The notes beneath the pieces are model-generated. The model searched no databases. It was not told the origin of the DNA and saw only the letters and a list, made by a program, of their open reading frames with translations. Shown here piece by piece: positions 1 to 7,281 of a stretch of 64,000 nucleotides of DNA (its first letter is position 1; each line of letters opens with the position of its first letter). Both the position numbers and the translations under genes were made by a program. This stretch comes from Chitinophagaceae bacterium (GTDB taxonomy: Bacteria; Bacteroidota; Bacteroidia; Chitinophagales; Chitinophagaceae): contig JALNZE010000012.1 in assembly GCA_023229465.1 (NCBI GenBank), positions 30,962 to 94,961 of the forward strand. Reading direction: 5' to 3'.

Positions 1-1286
1 TAATCAACAGCTATTACTAAATAATAGTTTTTCTTTCCCTTTTGGATTAGTAAGTATTTTTCTTTCAAAAGGTCGGTAATGATGATCTGTGTTTTTTCGA
101 TAACTACTTTTTCTTTGTTAAGCGCGAGCCCGCCTGCCTGCCACATTTTACGGGCTTCACCCTTGCTGGGGAATATTTGTGTGTCGGCCAGAAAGCTTAC
201 GATATCATATCCTTCCTGTAATAAATTTTTCCTGATCTCTATTGTTGGTACTCCTTCCAACACTTGTAATAACTGATTTTCAGTAAGGCTTTGCAGCAGG
301 TCTGTTGTTGCATTGCCAAATAACAGGTCGGATGCTTTTACAGCGAATGAAAAATCTTCAGGGCTATGAACAAAACAGGTTAATTCTTCTGCCAACTTTT
401 TTTGCAGGGCTCTTTCGTGTGACGCTGTTTCGTGTTTAGCCAACAGTGTTTCTATTGTTTCCTTTGGTAACAGCGTAAATATTTTAATCCATTTCTTCGC
501 GTCTTCATCACTTGCATTCAGCCAGAACTGGTAAAACTGGTAAGGTGATGTTTTCTTGGGGTCGAGCCAGACATTTCCTTTTTCTGTTTTACCAAATTTG
601 CCGCCATCGGCTTTGGTAATCAGCGGGCAGGTAAAAGCAAAGGCCTCGCCACCGGCTTTGCGGCGTATCAGTTCTGTACCCGTTACAATATTGCCCCACT
701 GATCGCTGCCACCCATCTGCAGCTTGCAGTTTTTATTTTGGTATAACCAGTAAAAATCATACCCCTGTACCAGTTGGTAAGTAAATTCTGTAAAGCTCAT
801 CCCTGTCTCACTCTCCAGTCTTTTCTTCACGCTGTCTTTCGACATCATATAATTCACCGTAATATGTTTACCAACCTCGCGGATAAAATTCAGGAAACTA
901 AAATTTTTGAACCAGTCGTAATTATTCACCATCTCCGCCGCATTGGGTTTATTGGCAGTAAAGTCTAAAAATTTTGCTAACTGGTTACGAACGCCTGTTT
1001 GATTAAATTGAAGCTGTTCTTCACTCAATAAATTGCGTTCTTCACTCTTGCCACTTGGATCGCCCACCATACCGGTGGCGCCACCTACCAGGGCAAAAGG
1101 TTTGTGCCCTGCTTTTTGTAAATGAACCAGTAATAAAATAGGCACCAGGCTGCCAATATGCAGGCTGTCTGAGGTAGGGTCAAAACCGATATACCCTGAT
1201 ACCATTTCTTTTTGCAATAGTTCAGAGGTGCCCGGTATTATGTCCTGTATCATGCCTCTCCACTGTAATTCTTCAATCAGGTTCAT
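1..1286 (-). CDS. tyrS: Tyrosyl-tRNA synthetase, 3' end at window edge
   Basis: Charges tRNA-Tyr with tyrosine in the cytoplasm. Translating the reverse strand from the ATG at 1286-1284 gives 428 residues, close to the usual bacterial length of about 420. Visible class I features are HIGSL (residues 43-47, the HIGH motif), GSDQWGNI in the tyrosine pocket, and KFGKT as the KMSKS-type loop. The C-terminal S4-like RNA-binding part (GEARKMWQAGG) is present. The last complete codon in the window encodes Asp and the next begins TA, so the stop probably straddles position 1. It is divergent from the RDD gene with a gap of about 90 bp. Identification is firm; only the last codon is unseen. Confidence 0.95.
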   Translation of the reverse strand, partial: MNLIEELQWRGMIQDIIPGTSELLQKEMVSGYIGFDPTSDSLHIGSLVPILLLVHLQKAGHKPFALVGGATGMVGDPSGKSEERNLLSEEQLQFNQTGVRNQLAKFLDFTANKPNAAEMVNNYDWFKNFSFLNFIREVGKHITVNYMMSKDSVKKRLESETGMSFTEFTYQLVQGYDFYWLYQNKNCKLQMGGSDQWGNIVTGTELIRRKAGGEAFAFTCPLITKADGGKFGKTEKGNVWLDPKKTSPYQFYQFWLNASDEDAKKWIKIFTLLPKETIETLLAKHETASHERALQKKLAEELTCFVHSPEDFSFAVKASDLLFGNATTDLLQSLTENQLLQVLEGVPTIEIRKNLLQEGYDIVSFLADTQIFPSKGEARKMWQAGGLALNKEKVVIEKTQIIITDLLKEKYLLIQKGKKNYYLVIAVD

Positions 1287-1334
1287 CTTAATTGGTCTTT
1301 CGGCGAAAATAAGGAATGTTTTGCGTCAGAAGAC

Positions 1335-1356
1335 TGGCGACTCACGATTCACGTCC
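1335..1356. repeat. Single arm of heptamer repeat
   Basis: Three tandem 7-base units (GACTGGC, GACTCAC, GATTCAC) lie between tyrS and the RDD gene. They resemble the units of the hairpin repeat between rpoB and rpoC. No second arm is visible here. Confidence 0.5.
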
Positions 1357-1365
1357 CTCTTTACT

Positions 1366-1373
1366 TATTTTTG
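1366..1373 (+). promoter_or_regulatory. -7 box TATTTTTG before RDD gene
   Basis: TATTTTTG fits the Bacteroidota -7 consensus TAnnTTTG. The ATG of the RDD gene follows only 4 bases later, so the transcript is predicted to be leaderless or nearly so. No convincing TTTG box is seen at the -33 position. Confidence 0.45.
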
Positions 1374-1377
1374 CAAA

Positions 1378-1755
1378 ATGAAAACAGCAGGCGATGGCAC
1401 CCGGGCTTTGAATTTCTTTATAGACACCCTCCTGATTTTTGCCCTGGCATTCTTTATCTTCCGGGGCTGGAACTTCCAGGTGATGTATTGGGGGTATAGG
1501 CCCTATAATTTTGGATGGTTCTTTTTTGGAACCGGGTTTTTCTATTATATATTTTTTGAGGCCCTTTTTGCCAGAACACCGGCTAAATGGTTCACTTATT
1601 CCAAAGTGGTGAATAAGAAGGGGGGCAAGCCTTCTTTTGGTCAGATACTCATCCGGAGCCTTATCCGGCTAACCATTATTGATCTTTTCTTTATGCCCTT
1701 TCTGGGGAAGACGTTGCATGATTATGTTAGTAAAACAAATGTGGTAGAAAGCTGA
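1378..1755 (+). CDS. RDD family membrane protein
   Basis: Small integral membrane protein of 125 residues in the RDD family, whose function is poorly defined; some members are proposed ion transporters. The N-terminal signature RALNFFIDTLL (Arg then Asp in the first helix) is visible, followed by about three hydrophobic segments and the family pattern of an aromatic-rich middle with K/G-rich loop (TPAKWFTYSKVVNKKGGK) before a last helix with paired Arg. I chose the ATG at 1378 rather than an in-frame ATG at 1228, because the earlier stretch overlaps tyrS and lacks family character. The TGA stop is shared with the start of a downstream hairpin. Confidence 0.75.
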   Translation: MKTAGDGTRALNFFIDTLLIFALAFFIFRGWNFQVMYWGYRPYNFGWFFFGTGFFYYIFFEALFARTPAKWFTYSKVVNKKGGKPSFGQILIRSLIRLTIIDLFFMPFLGKTLHDYVSKTNVVES

Positions 1756-1808
1756 ACGCGGAACGCTTTTAGCCTTCGGCATCATGTTTTTAGCGTTAAG
1801 CGTTCAGC
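1751..1808. repeat. Heptamer hairpin, GCTGAAC/GCGGAAC type
   Basis: Left arm units GCTGAAC, GCGGAAC, GCTTTTA pair with a right arm of AGC-GTTA-AGC-GTTCAGC. The period is 7 bases. It begins inside the RDD stop codon and could act as a terminator or mRNA-stabilising stem. Confidence 0.6.
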
Positions 1809-1909
1809 GTAACCAATCATTCCTTAATTCGCAACCCCAAAGCAGTAACATCACTTAATTTTACAAATAATTCTTTTCGTAGTTTGTAATTAAAAAATTC
1901 GTATTTGTA

Positions 1910-3793
1910 ATGGCTAAAATAGGCATCAATATAGCAACCGGCAGTTTACAACAGGCAGAGATGATTGTGGGAATAGACCTTGGTACCACCAATAGCCTGG
2001 TGGCCATCATTCACCCGGAAAGCAGGCAGCCCACCGCTTTAAAAGAGCATAATGCCAGCAGCCTGGTACCCAGCATCGTTCATTTCGACCCTTATGGAAA
2101 TCCGGTGGTTGGTGAAGAAGCCAAAAAATTCCTGGAAACCGATCCGCAGAATACCATCTTCAGCGCCAAGCGTTTGATGGGGAAGAGTTATCATGACTTA
2201 AAAGAAAACGCGGGGTTCTTTACCTATAAAGTAATTGATGACGATACAGACAGCCTGGTTAAAGTACAGGTAGGAGATCGTTTCTATACCCCCATTGATT
2301 TATCTTCTTTTATTTTAAAAGAACTCAAACAAAGAGCCGAACATATACTTAAAACGCCCGTTACCAAAGCGGTAATTACGGTGCCCGCTTATTTTAATGA
2401 TGCACAAAGGCAGGCCACCCGCGATGCCGGTAAATTAGCCGGCCTGGATGTTTTGCGAATCATTAATGAGCCAACAGCCGCCAGTCTTGCGTATGGGTTG
2501 GGTTTGCGTAAAGACGAAGAAAAAACAATCGCCGTATATGATTTGGGTGGGGGAACATTCGATATTTCTATCCTCAAAATTAGCAATGGCATTTTTGAAG
2601 TGTTAAGCACCAATGGAAATACCTATCTCGGTGGCGATGATCTGGACAGGGCCATTGTTCAATACTGGATGGGCCAGGCCGGCATTACGGAAGATGATCT
2701 GCAGGGTAGTAAAGAACTCTCGCAGGGACTGCGTTTGCGGGCAGAGGAAGCTAAAAAAATATTGAGTACTGAGGATACATTCAGTGTAGAATGGAACAAT
2801 GAAACCTTAGCCATTACCAAAGAAAAATTTGAAGAATTAATTAAACCATTGATTGATCAAACCATTCAATCCTGTGATCAAACCATTCAATCCTGCATGC
2901 ATGCATTGGCTGATTCAACATTAACTGTAAAAGAGATTGATACCATTGTAATGGTAGGTGGCAGTACAAGGGTTCCTGCAGTTAAGCAGGCAGTGAGTGC
3001 ATTCTTTGGCAAGCCCGTAAATGATTCTGTTAATCCGGATGAAGTGGTGGCCTTAGGCGCGGCTGTTCAGGCTGATATTCTGGCTGGTAATAACAAAGAT
3101 TTTCTGTTACTGGATATCACTCCTTTAAGTCTTGGTATTGAAACCATGGGCGGATTAATGGATGTATTGATACCGCGCAATGCCAGGATACCCACCAGGG
3201 TGGGCCGGCAATACACCACTAAAGTTGATGGGCAGCAGGATATGCGCATCTCTGTTTACCAGGGTGAGAGGGACCTGGTAAAAGATAACCGGAAACTGGC
3301 GCAGTTTAGCCTGAAAGGTATTCCCGGAATGCCGGCAGGTTTGGCAAAAGTGGAAGTAAGTTTTCTGATCAATGCAGACGGAATACTGGTAGTAAGGGCC
3401 AAAGAACTACGCAGTGGTGTGGAGCAGTCTATTGAAGTAAAACCGCAATATGGCCTCACTGATGAGGAAGTAGAAAAAATGCTGATGGACAGTATTACCC
3501 ATGCAAAAGAGGATATGCAGGTAAGGGTATTGGTAGAAGCCAGAACAGAAGGAGAGCAGATATTGGCAGCCACTGAAAAATTTATTGCTAAAAATACAAC
3601 CCTGCTAAACAGGGAAGAACTGGTTGCTACCGCGGGTATTATGCAGGCTTTGCAATTGGCTCTTACCATGGAGGATAAGAACCTGATCTATTCAAAAATT
3701 GATGAGCTCAATGCCTTTACCCGCCCCTTTGCCGAAAAAGCCATGGATGCTGCGGTGAGTGGGGCGCTGAAGGGGAAGACGATTATAGCTTAG
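1910..3793 (+). CDS. hscA: Hsp70 chaperone, HscA-like
   Basis: ATP-driven chaperone of the Hsp70 family, best matched to HscA, which helps transfer Fe-S clusters from the scaffold protein. Length is 627 residues (E. coli HscA about 616). Phosphate-1 motif GIDLGTTNS lies near residue 22, phosphate-2 VYDLGGGTFD near 209, and the adenosine loop VGGSTR at 349-354. The substrate-binding domain begins after DITPLSLGIE, and the helical lid is short, as in HscA. No hscB or isc genes are adjacent, so a DnaK paralogue with another role is possible. Odd feature: a 21-bp near-perfect tandem duplication encodes DQTIQSC twice at residues 316-329, inside the nucleotide-binding domain. Its end overlaps the convergent ribE by 11 bp. 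Confidence 0.85.
   Translation: MAKIGINIATGSLQQAEMIVGIDLGTTNSLVAIIHPESRQPTALKEHNASSLVPSIVHFDPYGNPVVGEEAKKFLETDPQNTIFSAKRLMGKSYHDLKENAGFFTYKVIDDDTDSLVKVQVGDRFYTPIDLSSFILKELKQRAEHILKTPVTKAVITVPAYFNDAQRQATRDAGKLAGLDVLRIINEPTAASLAYGLGLRKDEEKTIAVYDLGGGTFDISILKISNGIFEVLSTNGNTYLGGDDLDRAIVQYWMGQAGITEDDLQGSKELSQGLRLRAEEAKKILSTEDTFSVEWNNETLAITKEKFEELIKPLIDQTIQSCDQTIQSCMHALADSTLTVKEIDTIVMVGGSTRVPAVKQAVSAFFGKPVNDSVNPDEVVALGAAVQADILAGNNKDFLLLDITPLSLGIETMGGLMDVLIPRNARIPTRVGRQYTTKVDGQQDMRISVYQGERDLVKDNRKLAQFSLKGIPGMPAGLAKVEVSFLINADGILVVRAKELRSGVEQSIEVKPQYGLTDEEVEKMLMDSITHAKEDMQVRVLVEARTEGEQILAATEKFIAKNTTLLNREELVATAGIMQALQLALTMEDKNLIYSKIDELNAFTRPFAEKAMDAAVSGALKGKTIIA
2855..2896 (+). repeat. 21-bp in-frame tandem duplication in hscA
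   Basis: Two adjacent 21-bp copies differ only at their last base (T versus C, both giving Cys). They encode DQTIQSC twice. Such near-identity points to a recent slippage or duplication event. Confidence 0.95.
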
Positions 3794-4412
3794 GAGTTGG
3801 GAGGTTGTTAAATAATTGACTCCTAACTACAAACTCCAAACTCCTCTGCACATACTTCCCAAGTATATCAAATTCAACATTCACCACACTATCTTTTTGC
3901 ACCTGATTAATATTGGAATGCTCAAATGTATAAGGTATCACCGCTATCGTAAACCGGTCCTTGCCTACCCTAAAACAGGTTAGGCTGGTGCCATTCACTG
4001 CTATCGAACCTTTCTCAATCACAAGCTGGGCAAAACTTTCAGGGAATTGAAAAATATACTCCCAGCTACCATCCAGTTTCTTTCGTTCCAAACAAACAGC
4101 GGTGGTATCTACATGGCCCTGTACAATATGTCCATCTAGTCTTCCATTCATCAGCATACATCTTTCCATATTAATTTCACTCCCAACGGCCCAGCCGGAG
4201 AGGTTGGTTTTTTTGATGGTTTCCTCAATAGCAGTAACCAGGTGGCTACCTTCCTTTACAGCTTCCACTGTAAGACATACGCCATTATGACTAACACTCT
4301 GGTCTGCCCTCAATTCGGCAGATAAAGGAGATTGGATCCAAAAACTCAGATTGGTCCCTTTTTGGGAAATAGCGTCAATCCTCCCCGTACATTCAATAAT
4401 TCCTGTAAACAT
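3783..4412 (-). CDS. ribE: Riboflavin synthase, alpha subunit
   Basis: Catalyses dismutation of two 6,7-dimethyl-8-ribityllumazine molecules to riboflavin, the last step of vitamin B2 synthesis. The start is set at the ATG giving MFTGIIECTG, the near-universal beginning of this family, rather than six codons upstream. Two lumazine-binding repeats are visible: the first with SHNGVCLTVE, the second with GSIAVNGTSLT and the family pattern around GHVDTTAVCL. Length is 209 residues, in the normal range. The last 18 or so residues are encoded by an intergenic-type heptamer repeat, so the C-terminus has been rewritten by that repeat. It is convergent with and overlaps hscA. Confidence 0.92.
   Translation of the reverse strand: MFTGIIECTGRIDAISQKGTNLSFWIQSPLSAELRADQSVSHNGVCLTVEAVKEGSHLVTAIEETIKKTNLSGWAVGSEINMERCMLMNGRLDGHIVQGHVDTTAVCLERKKLDGSWEYIFQFPESFAQLVIEKGSIAVNGTSLTCFRVGKDRFTIAVIPYTFEHSNINQVQKDSVVNVEFDILGKYVQRSLEFVVRSQLFNNLPTPKL
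3787..3847. repeat. Heptamer hairpin, GGAGTTG / CTCCAAA type
   Basis: Right arm units CTCCTAA, CTACAAA, CTCCAAA repeat every 7 bases and face a left arm GGAGTTGGGAGG. The element lies at the hscA-ribE junction, partly within ribE coding sequence, and may serve as terminator for both convergent genes. Confidence 0.6.
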
Positions 4413-4446
4413 ACCCGCAAGATAATCCAATTCAGGATTTTTCCCC

Positions 4447-4467
4447 CCAACTCCTAACTTTCACTCC
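4447..4467. repeat. Single arm of CTCCTAA-type heptamer repeat
   Basis: CCAACTC, CTAACTT, TCACTCC repeat with period 7 upstream of rpsU. The units match the arms found near ribE and the tRNA genes. No partner arm is seen. Confidence 0.45.
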
Positions 4468-4492
4468 CCCTTTGACGCAATTAAAAAAAGGG

Positions 4493-4523
4493 TTTGGCAT
4501 TTTCGAAGCAATTCCTATCTTTG
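4493..4523 (+). promoter_or_regulatory. rpsU promoter (TTTG-N19-TATCTTTG)
   Basis: TTTG at 4493-4496 and TATCTTTG at 4516-4523 are separated by 19 bases, fitting the Bacteroidota housekeeping sigma consensus. Transcription would begin about 30 bases before the rpsU start codon. Confidence 0.75.
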
Positions 4524-4557
4524 CCGTCCTAAAAACACCTGAGGAGGTATCAACATT

Positions 4558-4755
4558 ATGCTTATCATTGATTCAAAAGATTGCGAAAACATCGACAAGG
4601 CGCTTAAAAAGTACAAGAAGAAGTTTGAAAAAAGTAAAACTTTACTGCAGTTAAGATCACGCCAGGCTTTTATTAAGCCTTCAGTGGTTCGTCGCGGCCA
4701 GGTGCTTAAAGCCATCTACAAGCAGAACATAGCAAGCGGAAAAATAGACGTATAA
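4558..4755 (+). CDS. rpsU: 30S ribosomal protein bS21
   Basis: Small-subunit ribosomal protein that sits near the 3' end of 16S rRNA and helps mRNA selection. 65 residues, very basic, with the family pattern of an N-terminal beta segment, then a Lys/Arg-rich helix (ALKKYKKKFEKS) and RSRQAFIKPSVVRR. Length matches Bacteroidota bS21. It is preceded by a good promoter and followed by a hairpin with a T-run that touches the next start codon. In this phylum bS21 is linked to the unusual anti-Shine-Dalgarno handling, which fits the lack of clear ribosome-binding sites in this window. Confidence 0.93.
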   Translation: MLIIDSKDCENIDKALKKYKKKFEKSKTLLQLRSRQAFIKPSVVRRGQVLKAIYKQNIASGKIDV

Positions 4756-4780
4756 TCTAAGTTTTTGCTTAAATATATCC

Positions 4781-4822
4781 AGGTAGCCCCCCTTAGTTTT
4801 GTAACTTTAGGCTACCTTTTTT
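4781..4822 (+). terminator. rpsU terminator flush with the xer start
   Basis: AGGTAGCC (4781-4788) pairs with GGCTACCT (4810-4817), followed by a T-run to 4822. The ATG of the xer gene begins at 4823, directly after the T-run. The loop of 21 bases is long for a terminator, so it could also be a translation-control stem. Confidence 0.65.
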
Positions 4823-5719
4823 ATGCCGGTACCTCATTATCCCCAAATACAGTCTTTCCTCAACTATATCCGGTTTGAGAAGCGGTATTCGCAGCATACC
4901 CTCCTGTCATATCAAAACGATCTGGAACAGTTCTTTGCGTACCTGGCCAGCCAGTTTGATGCCCCGGCTTTAGATAAAATCACAGCCATGTTTATTAGAA
5001 GCTGGTTGGCCGAATTAAAAGAAGAGGGGATCAGTTCAAAGACGATCAACCGTAAAATCTCTACGCTCAGATCTTTTTTCAAATATGCCATGAAAACAGG
5101 GGTATTGGAGCAATCTCCCATGACCACTTTGGTTGCGCCAAAAATCAGTAAAAGATTACCCTCTTTTGTAGAGGAAAAAGACATGTCAACCCTTTTTGAG
5201 TATGTATCTTTTGAGGATAACTGGAAGGGCAAAACTGAGCGCCTGGTGTTGCTTTTGTTTTATAGCACAGGGATGCGCTTAAGTGAACTGATTAACCTGA
5301 AAGAATCACAATTGGATCCGGCTTCTTCACAGGTGAAGGTAGTAGGAAAAGGTAATAAGGAACGGGTGATACCGGTATCCAAAGAGTTGATGGCTGAGTT
5401 GCAATCTTATATAGCTGATAAGCCTGTAAGACTGGAAGGGGTGGTGACTGTTTTTATAGCAGAAAAAGGAAAGCCATTGCAGCCACGGGCTGTATATTCT
5501 TTTGTAAAAAATCAACTAAGTAAGGTTACCACCATTCAAAAAAAGAGTCCGCATATCCTGCGGCACAGTTTTGCCACACATCTGATGAATAATGGCGCAG
5601 ACCTCAATGCAGTAAAGGAATTGCTGGGGCATAGCAGTTTGGCGGCCACGCAGATTTATACACATAATACGATTGAAAAACTGAAAGATGTTTTCAAAAA
5701 AGCCCATCCCAAAGCGTAG
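4823..5719 (+). CDS. Tyrosine recombinase XerC/XerD-like
   Basis: Site-specific recombinase expected to resolve chromosome dimers at dif. 298 residues, the usual Xer length. The N-terminal core-binding domain covers about residues 6-90. The catalytic set is complete: Arg152 (GMRLSEL), Lys176 (GKGNK), His244 and Arg247 (HILRH), His270 (LLGH) and the nucleophile Tyr279 (QIYTH). Its place between rpsU and hpf is the standard Bacteroidota position of the housekeeping Xer rather than a mobile-element integrase. The start codon abuts the T-run of the upstream terminator, leaving no room for a normal leader if that hairpin forms. Whether it is XerC or XerD cannot be decided here. Confidence 0.88.
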   Translation: MPVPHYPQIQSFLNYIRFEKRYSQHTLLSYQNDLEQFFAYLASQFDAPALDKITAMFIRSWLAELKEEGISSKTINRKISTLRSFFKYAMKTGVLEQSPMTTLVAPKISKRLPSFVEEKDMSTLFEYVSFEDNWKGKTERLVLLLFYSTGMRLSELINLKESQLDPASSQVKVVGKGNKERVIPVSKELMAELQSYIADKPVRLEGVVTVFIAEKGKPLQPRAVYSFVKNQLSKVTTIQKKSPHILRHSFATHLMNNGADLNAVKELLGHSSLAATQIYTHNTIEKLKDVFKKAHPKA

Positions 5720-5884
5720 TCTGCCAAGGCAATCACAATTATTTAAAAAAAAAGGCTAATATTTTTTTATTGTTATCTTTTAGTGTAACTTGTAATGACA
5801 ATGATGGCTGATCATTCGGCATTAAAAAAAATCAACAAAAAGTTCTTTCAAATATATTTTTTCACCGATTAAACGTGAGTTGCT

Positions 5885-6184
5885 ATGAACGTTAACATTC
5901 AAACTGTGCATTTTGACGCAGACGACAAATTGGTAGAGTATGTAACACGTAAGCTGGAAAAGCTGAGTACGTTTCACGACAAGATCCTGAAAGTGGATTT
6001 GTACCTGAAATTGGATAATGTGGTACATACGATTAAGGACAAGATCGTAGAAATCAGGGTTCATGTTCCAAAACATGATTTTTTTGCAAAAGATTCTACC
6101 AAGTCATTCGAAGAATCATTTGACAATGCGATGGAATCTATTGTTTCACAGATAAAACGAAAAAAAGAAAAATTAGCAGCCTAA
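5885..6184 (+). CDS. hpf: Ribosome hibernation promoting factor, short form
   Basis: Binds the 30S subunit in the decoding region and keeps ribosomes inactive during starvation. 99 residues, so it is the short HPF/YfiA fold without the C-terminal dimerisation domain of long HPF. The beta-alpha-beta-beta-beta-alpha pattern is apparent, ending in a basic helix (SQIKRKKEKLAA). It lies between xer and the tRNA cluster and is followed by a strong terminator. A second, diverged short HPF-like gene is present at 52462-52776. Expression of this copy is probably separate from xer because a 165-bp gap precedes it. Confidence 0.9.
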   Translation: MNVNIQTVHFDADDKLVEYVTRKLEKLSTFHDKILKVDLYLKLDNVVHTIKDKIVEIRVHVPKHDFFAKDSTKSFEESFDNAMESIVSQIKRKKEKLAA

Positions 6185-6188
6185 AATG

Positions 6189-6222
6189 AAAGGCTTCCTT
6201 ACAAAAGGAAGCCTTTTCTTTT
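6189..6222 (+). terminator. hpf rho-independent terminator
   Basis: AAGGCTTCCTT and AAGGAAGCCTT form an 11-bp stem with a 4-base loop, followed by TTTTCTTTT. Confidence 0.9.
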
Positions 6223-6470
6223 GATATAAATACATGAAAAATACAACCGGAATAGTAAGAATACTGTTTTTTACTGCCTGTTCAAATGCCCAACCCGAAA
6301 TCTTTGCCCATACTCTTAGTCAATGCAGGCTGGAAGCCGGAGGTAAATTTCTGGAAGGTTTTTTTTCAGAAAATCCAGCCAAAAACCGGTTACTACTGCC
6401 ATAAACCCCGCATTTATCCTCATTACTGGAAATACTGTTGAAAACTGGCTGAAAATATTTTTTTCAAAAT

Positions 6471-6500
6471 TTTGCCGAATTAAGTTTTCCATTACCTTTG
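6471..6500 (+). promoter_or_regulatory. Promoter of tRNA-tuf cluster (TTTG-N18-TACCTTTG)
   Basis: TTTG at 6471-6474 and TACCTTTG at 6493-6500 are 18 bases apart. Position about 95 bases before tRNA-Thr suits a promoter for the whole tRNA and tuf transcript. The remaining 6223-6470 stretch shows no gene that I can support. Confidence 0.7.
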
Positions 6501-6594
6501 CCATCCCAAAAAAAGGGTTAGTTCTTTTATTTTTGAATTTTAGATAGGGAATCCTGTTTGTCGGCAGACAGGTGAAACCTCCTGAAATGAATAT

Positions 6595-6667
6595 GCCGAA
6601 GTAGCTCAGTTGGTAGAGCAACTGATTTGTAATCAGTAGGTCGCGGGTTCGACTCCCATCTTCGGCT
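6595..6667 (+). tRNA. tRNA-Thr (anticodon TGT)
   Basis: Cloverleaf with acceptor GCCGAAG/CTTCGGC, D-arm GCTCAGTTGGTAGAGC, anticodon loop TTTGTAA giving TGT, and T-loop GGTTCGACTCC. CCA is not encoded. First gene of a tRNA set leading to tuf. Confidence 0.96.
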
Positions 6668-6670
6668 CTT

Positions 6671-6726
6671 AGAAGTTAGGAGTTAGGAGTCTGGAGTTGT
6701 GAAAAATCACTCCAAACTCCAAACTT
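6671..6726. repeat. Heptamer hairpin, GTTAGGA / CTCCAAA type
   Basis: Units GTTAGGA, GTTAGGA, GTCTGGA, GTTGTGA face CACTCCAAACTCCAAACTT, both with period 7. It separates tRNA-Thr from tRNA-Tyr and may guide processing. Confidence 0.65.
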
Positions 6727-6731
6727 TTCCC

Positions 6732-6814
<83 letters not shown>

Positions 6815-6817
6815 CGG

Positions 6818-6930
6818 TTCAAATTTGAAAATTAGATAATTTGAAAATTTGAAAATTGTTCTTTGTAAATGAAAATATGAGAAAGTGTTATTTATCGAAT
6901 TAACGCTTTCTCATATTCTCAAATTGATTC
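6818..6930. repeat. TTTGAAAA octamer repeat and hairpin
   Basis: Tandem TTTGAAAA units (period 8) are followed by an inverted pair ATATGAGAAAG / CTTTCTCATAT. It fills the gap between tRNA-Tyr and tRNA-Gly. Confidence 0.6.
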
Positions 6931-6932
6931 AA

Positions 6933-7005
6933 GCGGAAGTAGCTCAATTGGTAGAGCGATAGCCTTCCAAGCTATAGGTCGCGAGTTCGACCCTCGTCTT
7001 CCGCT
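6933..7005 (+). tRNA. tRNA-Gly (anticodon TCC)
   Basis: Acceptor GCGGAAG/CTTCCGC, anticodon loop CTTCCAA giving TCC, T-loop AGTTCGACCC. Third tRNA of the set. Confidence 0.96.
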
Positions 7006-7009
7006 CACG

Positions 7010-7097
7010 CGGAGTTAGGAGATAGCAGTTAGGAGTTGGGAGACTGGAGTTAGAATGAAAGCAACTCCAGACTTCCAACTGCTAACTCCAAACTCCC
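7010..7097. repeat. Heptamer hairpin, GGAGTTA / AACTCCA type
   Basis: Six left-arm units (GGAGTTA, GGAGATA, GCAGTTA, GGAGTTG, GGAGACT, GGAGTTA) pair with a right arm of CAACTCC/AACTCCA-like units. This is the clearest example of the period-7 pattern. Confidence 0.75.
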
Positions 7098-7101
7098 ATC
7101 A

Positions 7102-7173
7102 GCCGTTGTAGCTCAGGGGTAGAGCACTTCCTTGGTAGGGAAGAGGTCGTGAGTTCGATTCTCACTAACGGCT
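7102..7173 (+). tRNA. tRNA-Thr (anticodon GGT)
   Basis: Acceptor GCCGTTG/TAACGGC with one G-T pair, anticodon loop TTGGTAG giving GGT, T-loop AGTTCGATTC. Directly upstream of tuf, as thrT is upstream of tufB in E. coli. Confidence 0.95.
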
Positions 7174-7281
7174 CCAGAATGAGGAAGTAAGAAAAAGCGG
7201 ACGTAATTTTGACAGGAAAATTTAAATTTTAAACCGGCGATAAGCCAACAATTTTTTAAACACAACTAAAAACCGATAAAA

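Noticed and set aside
4823..5719. Xer gene as a mobile-element integrase
   Set aside because: Its position between rpsU and hpf is the standard housekeeping one, and no attachment repeats are seen beside it.
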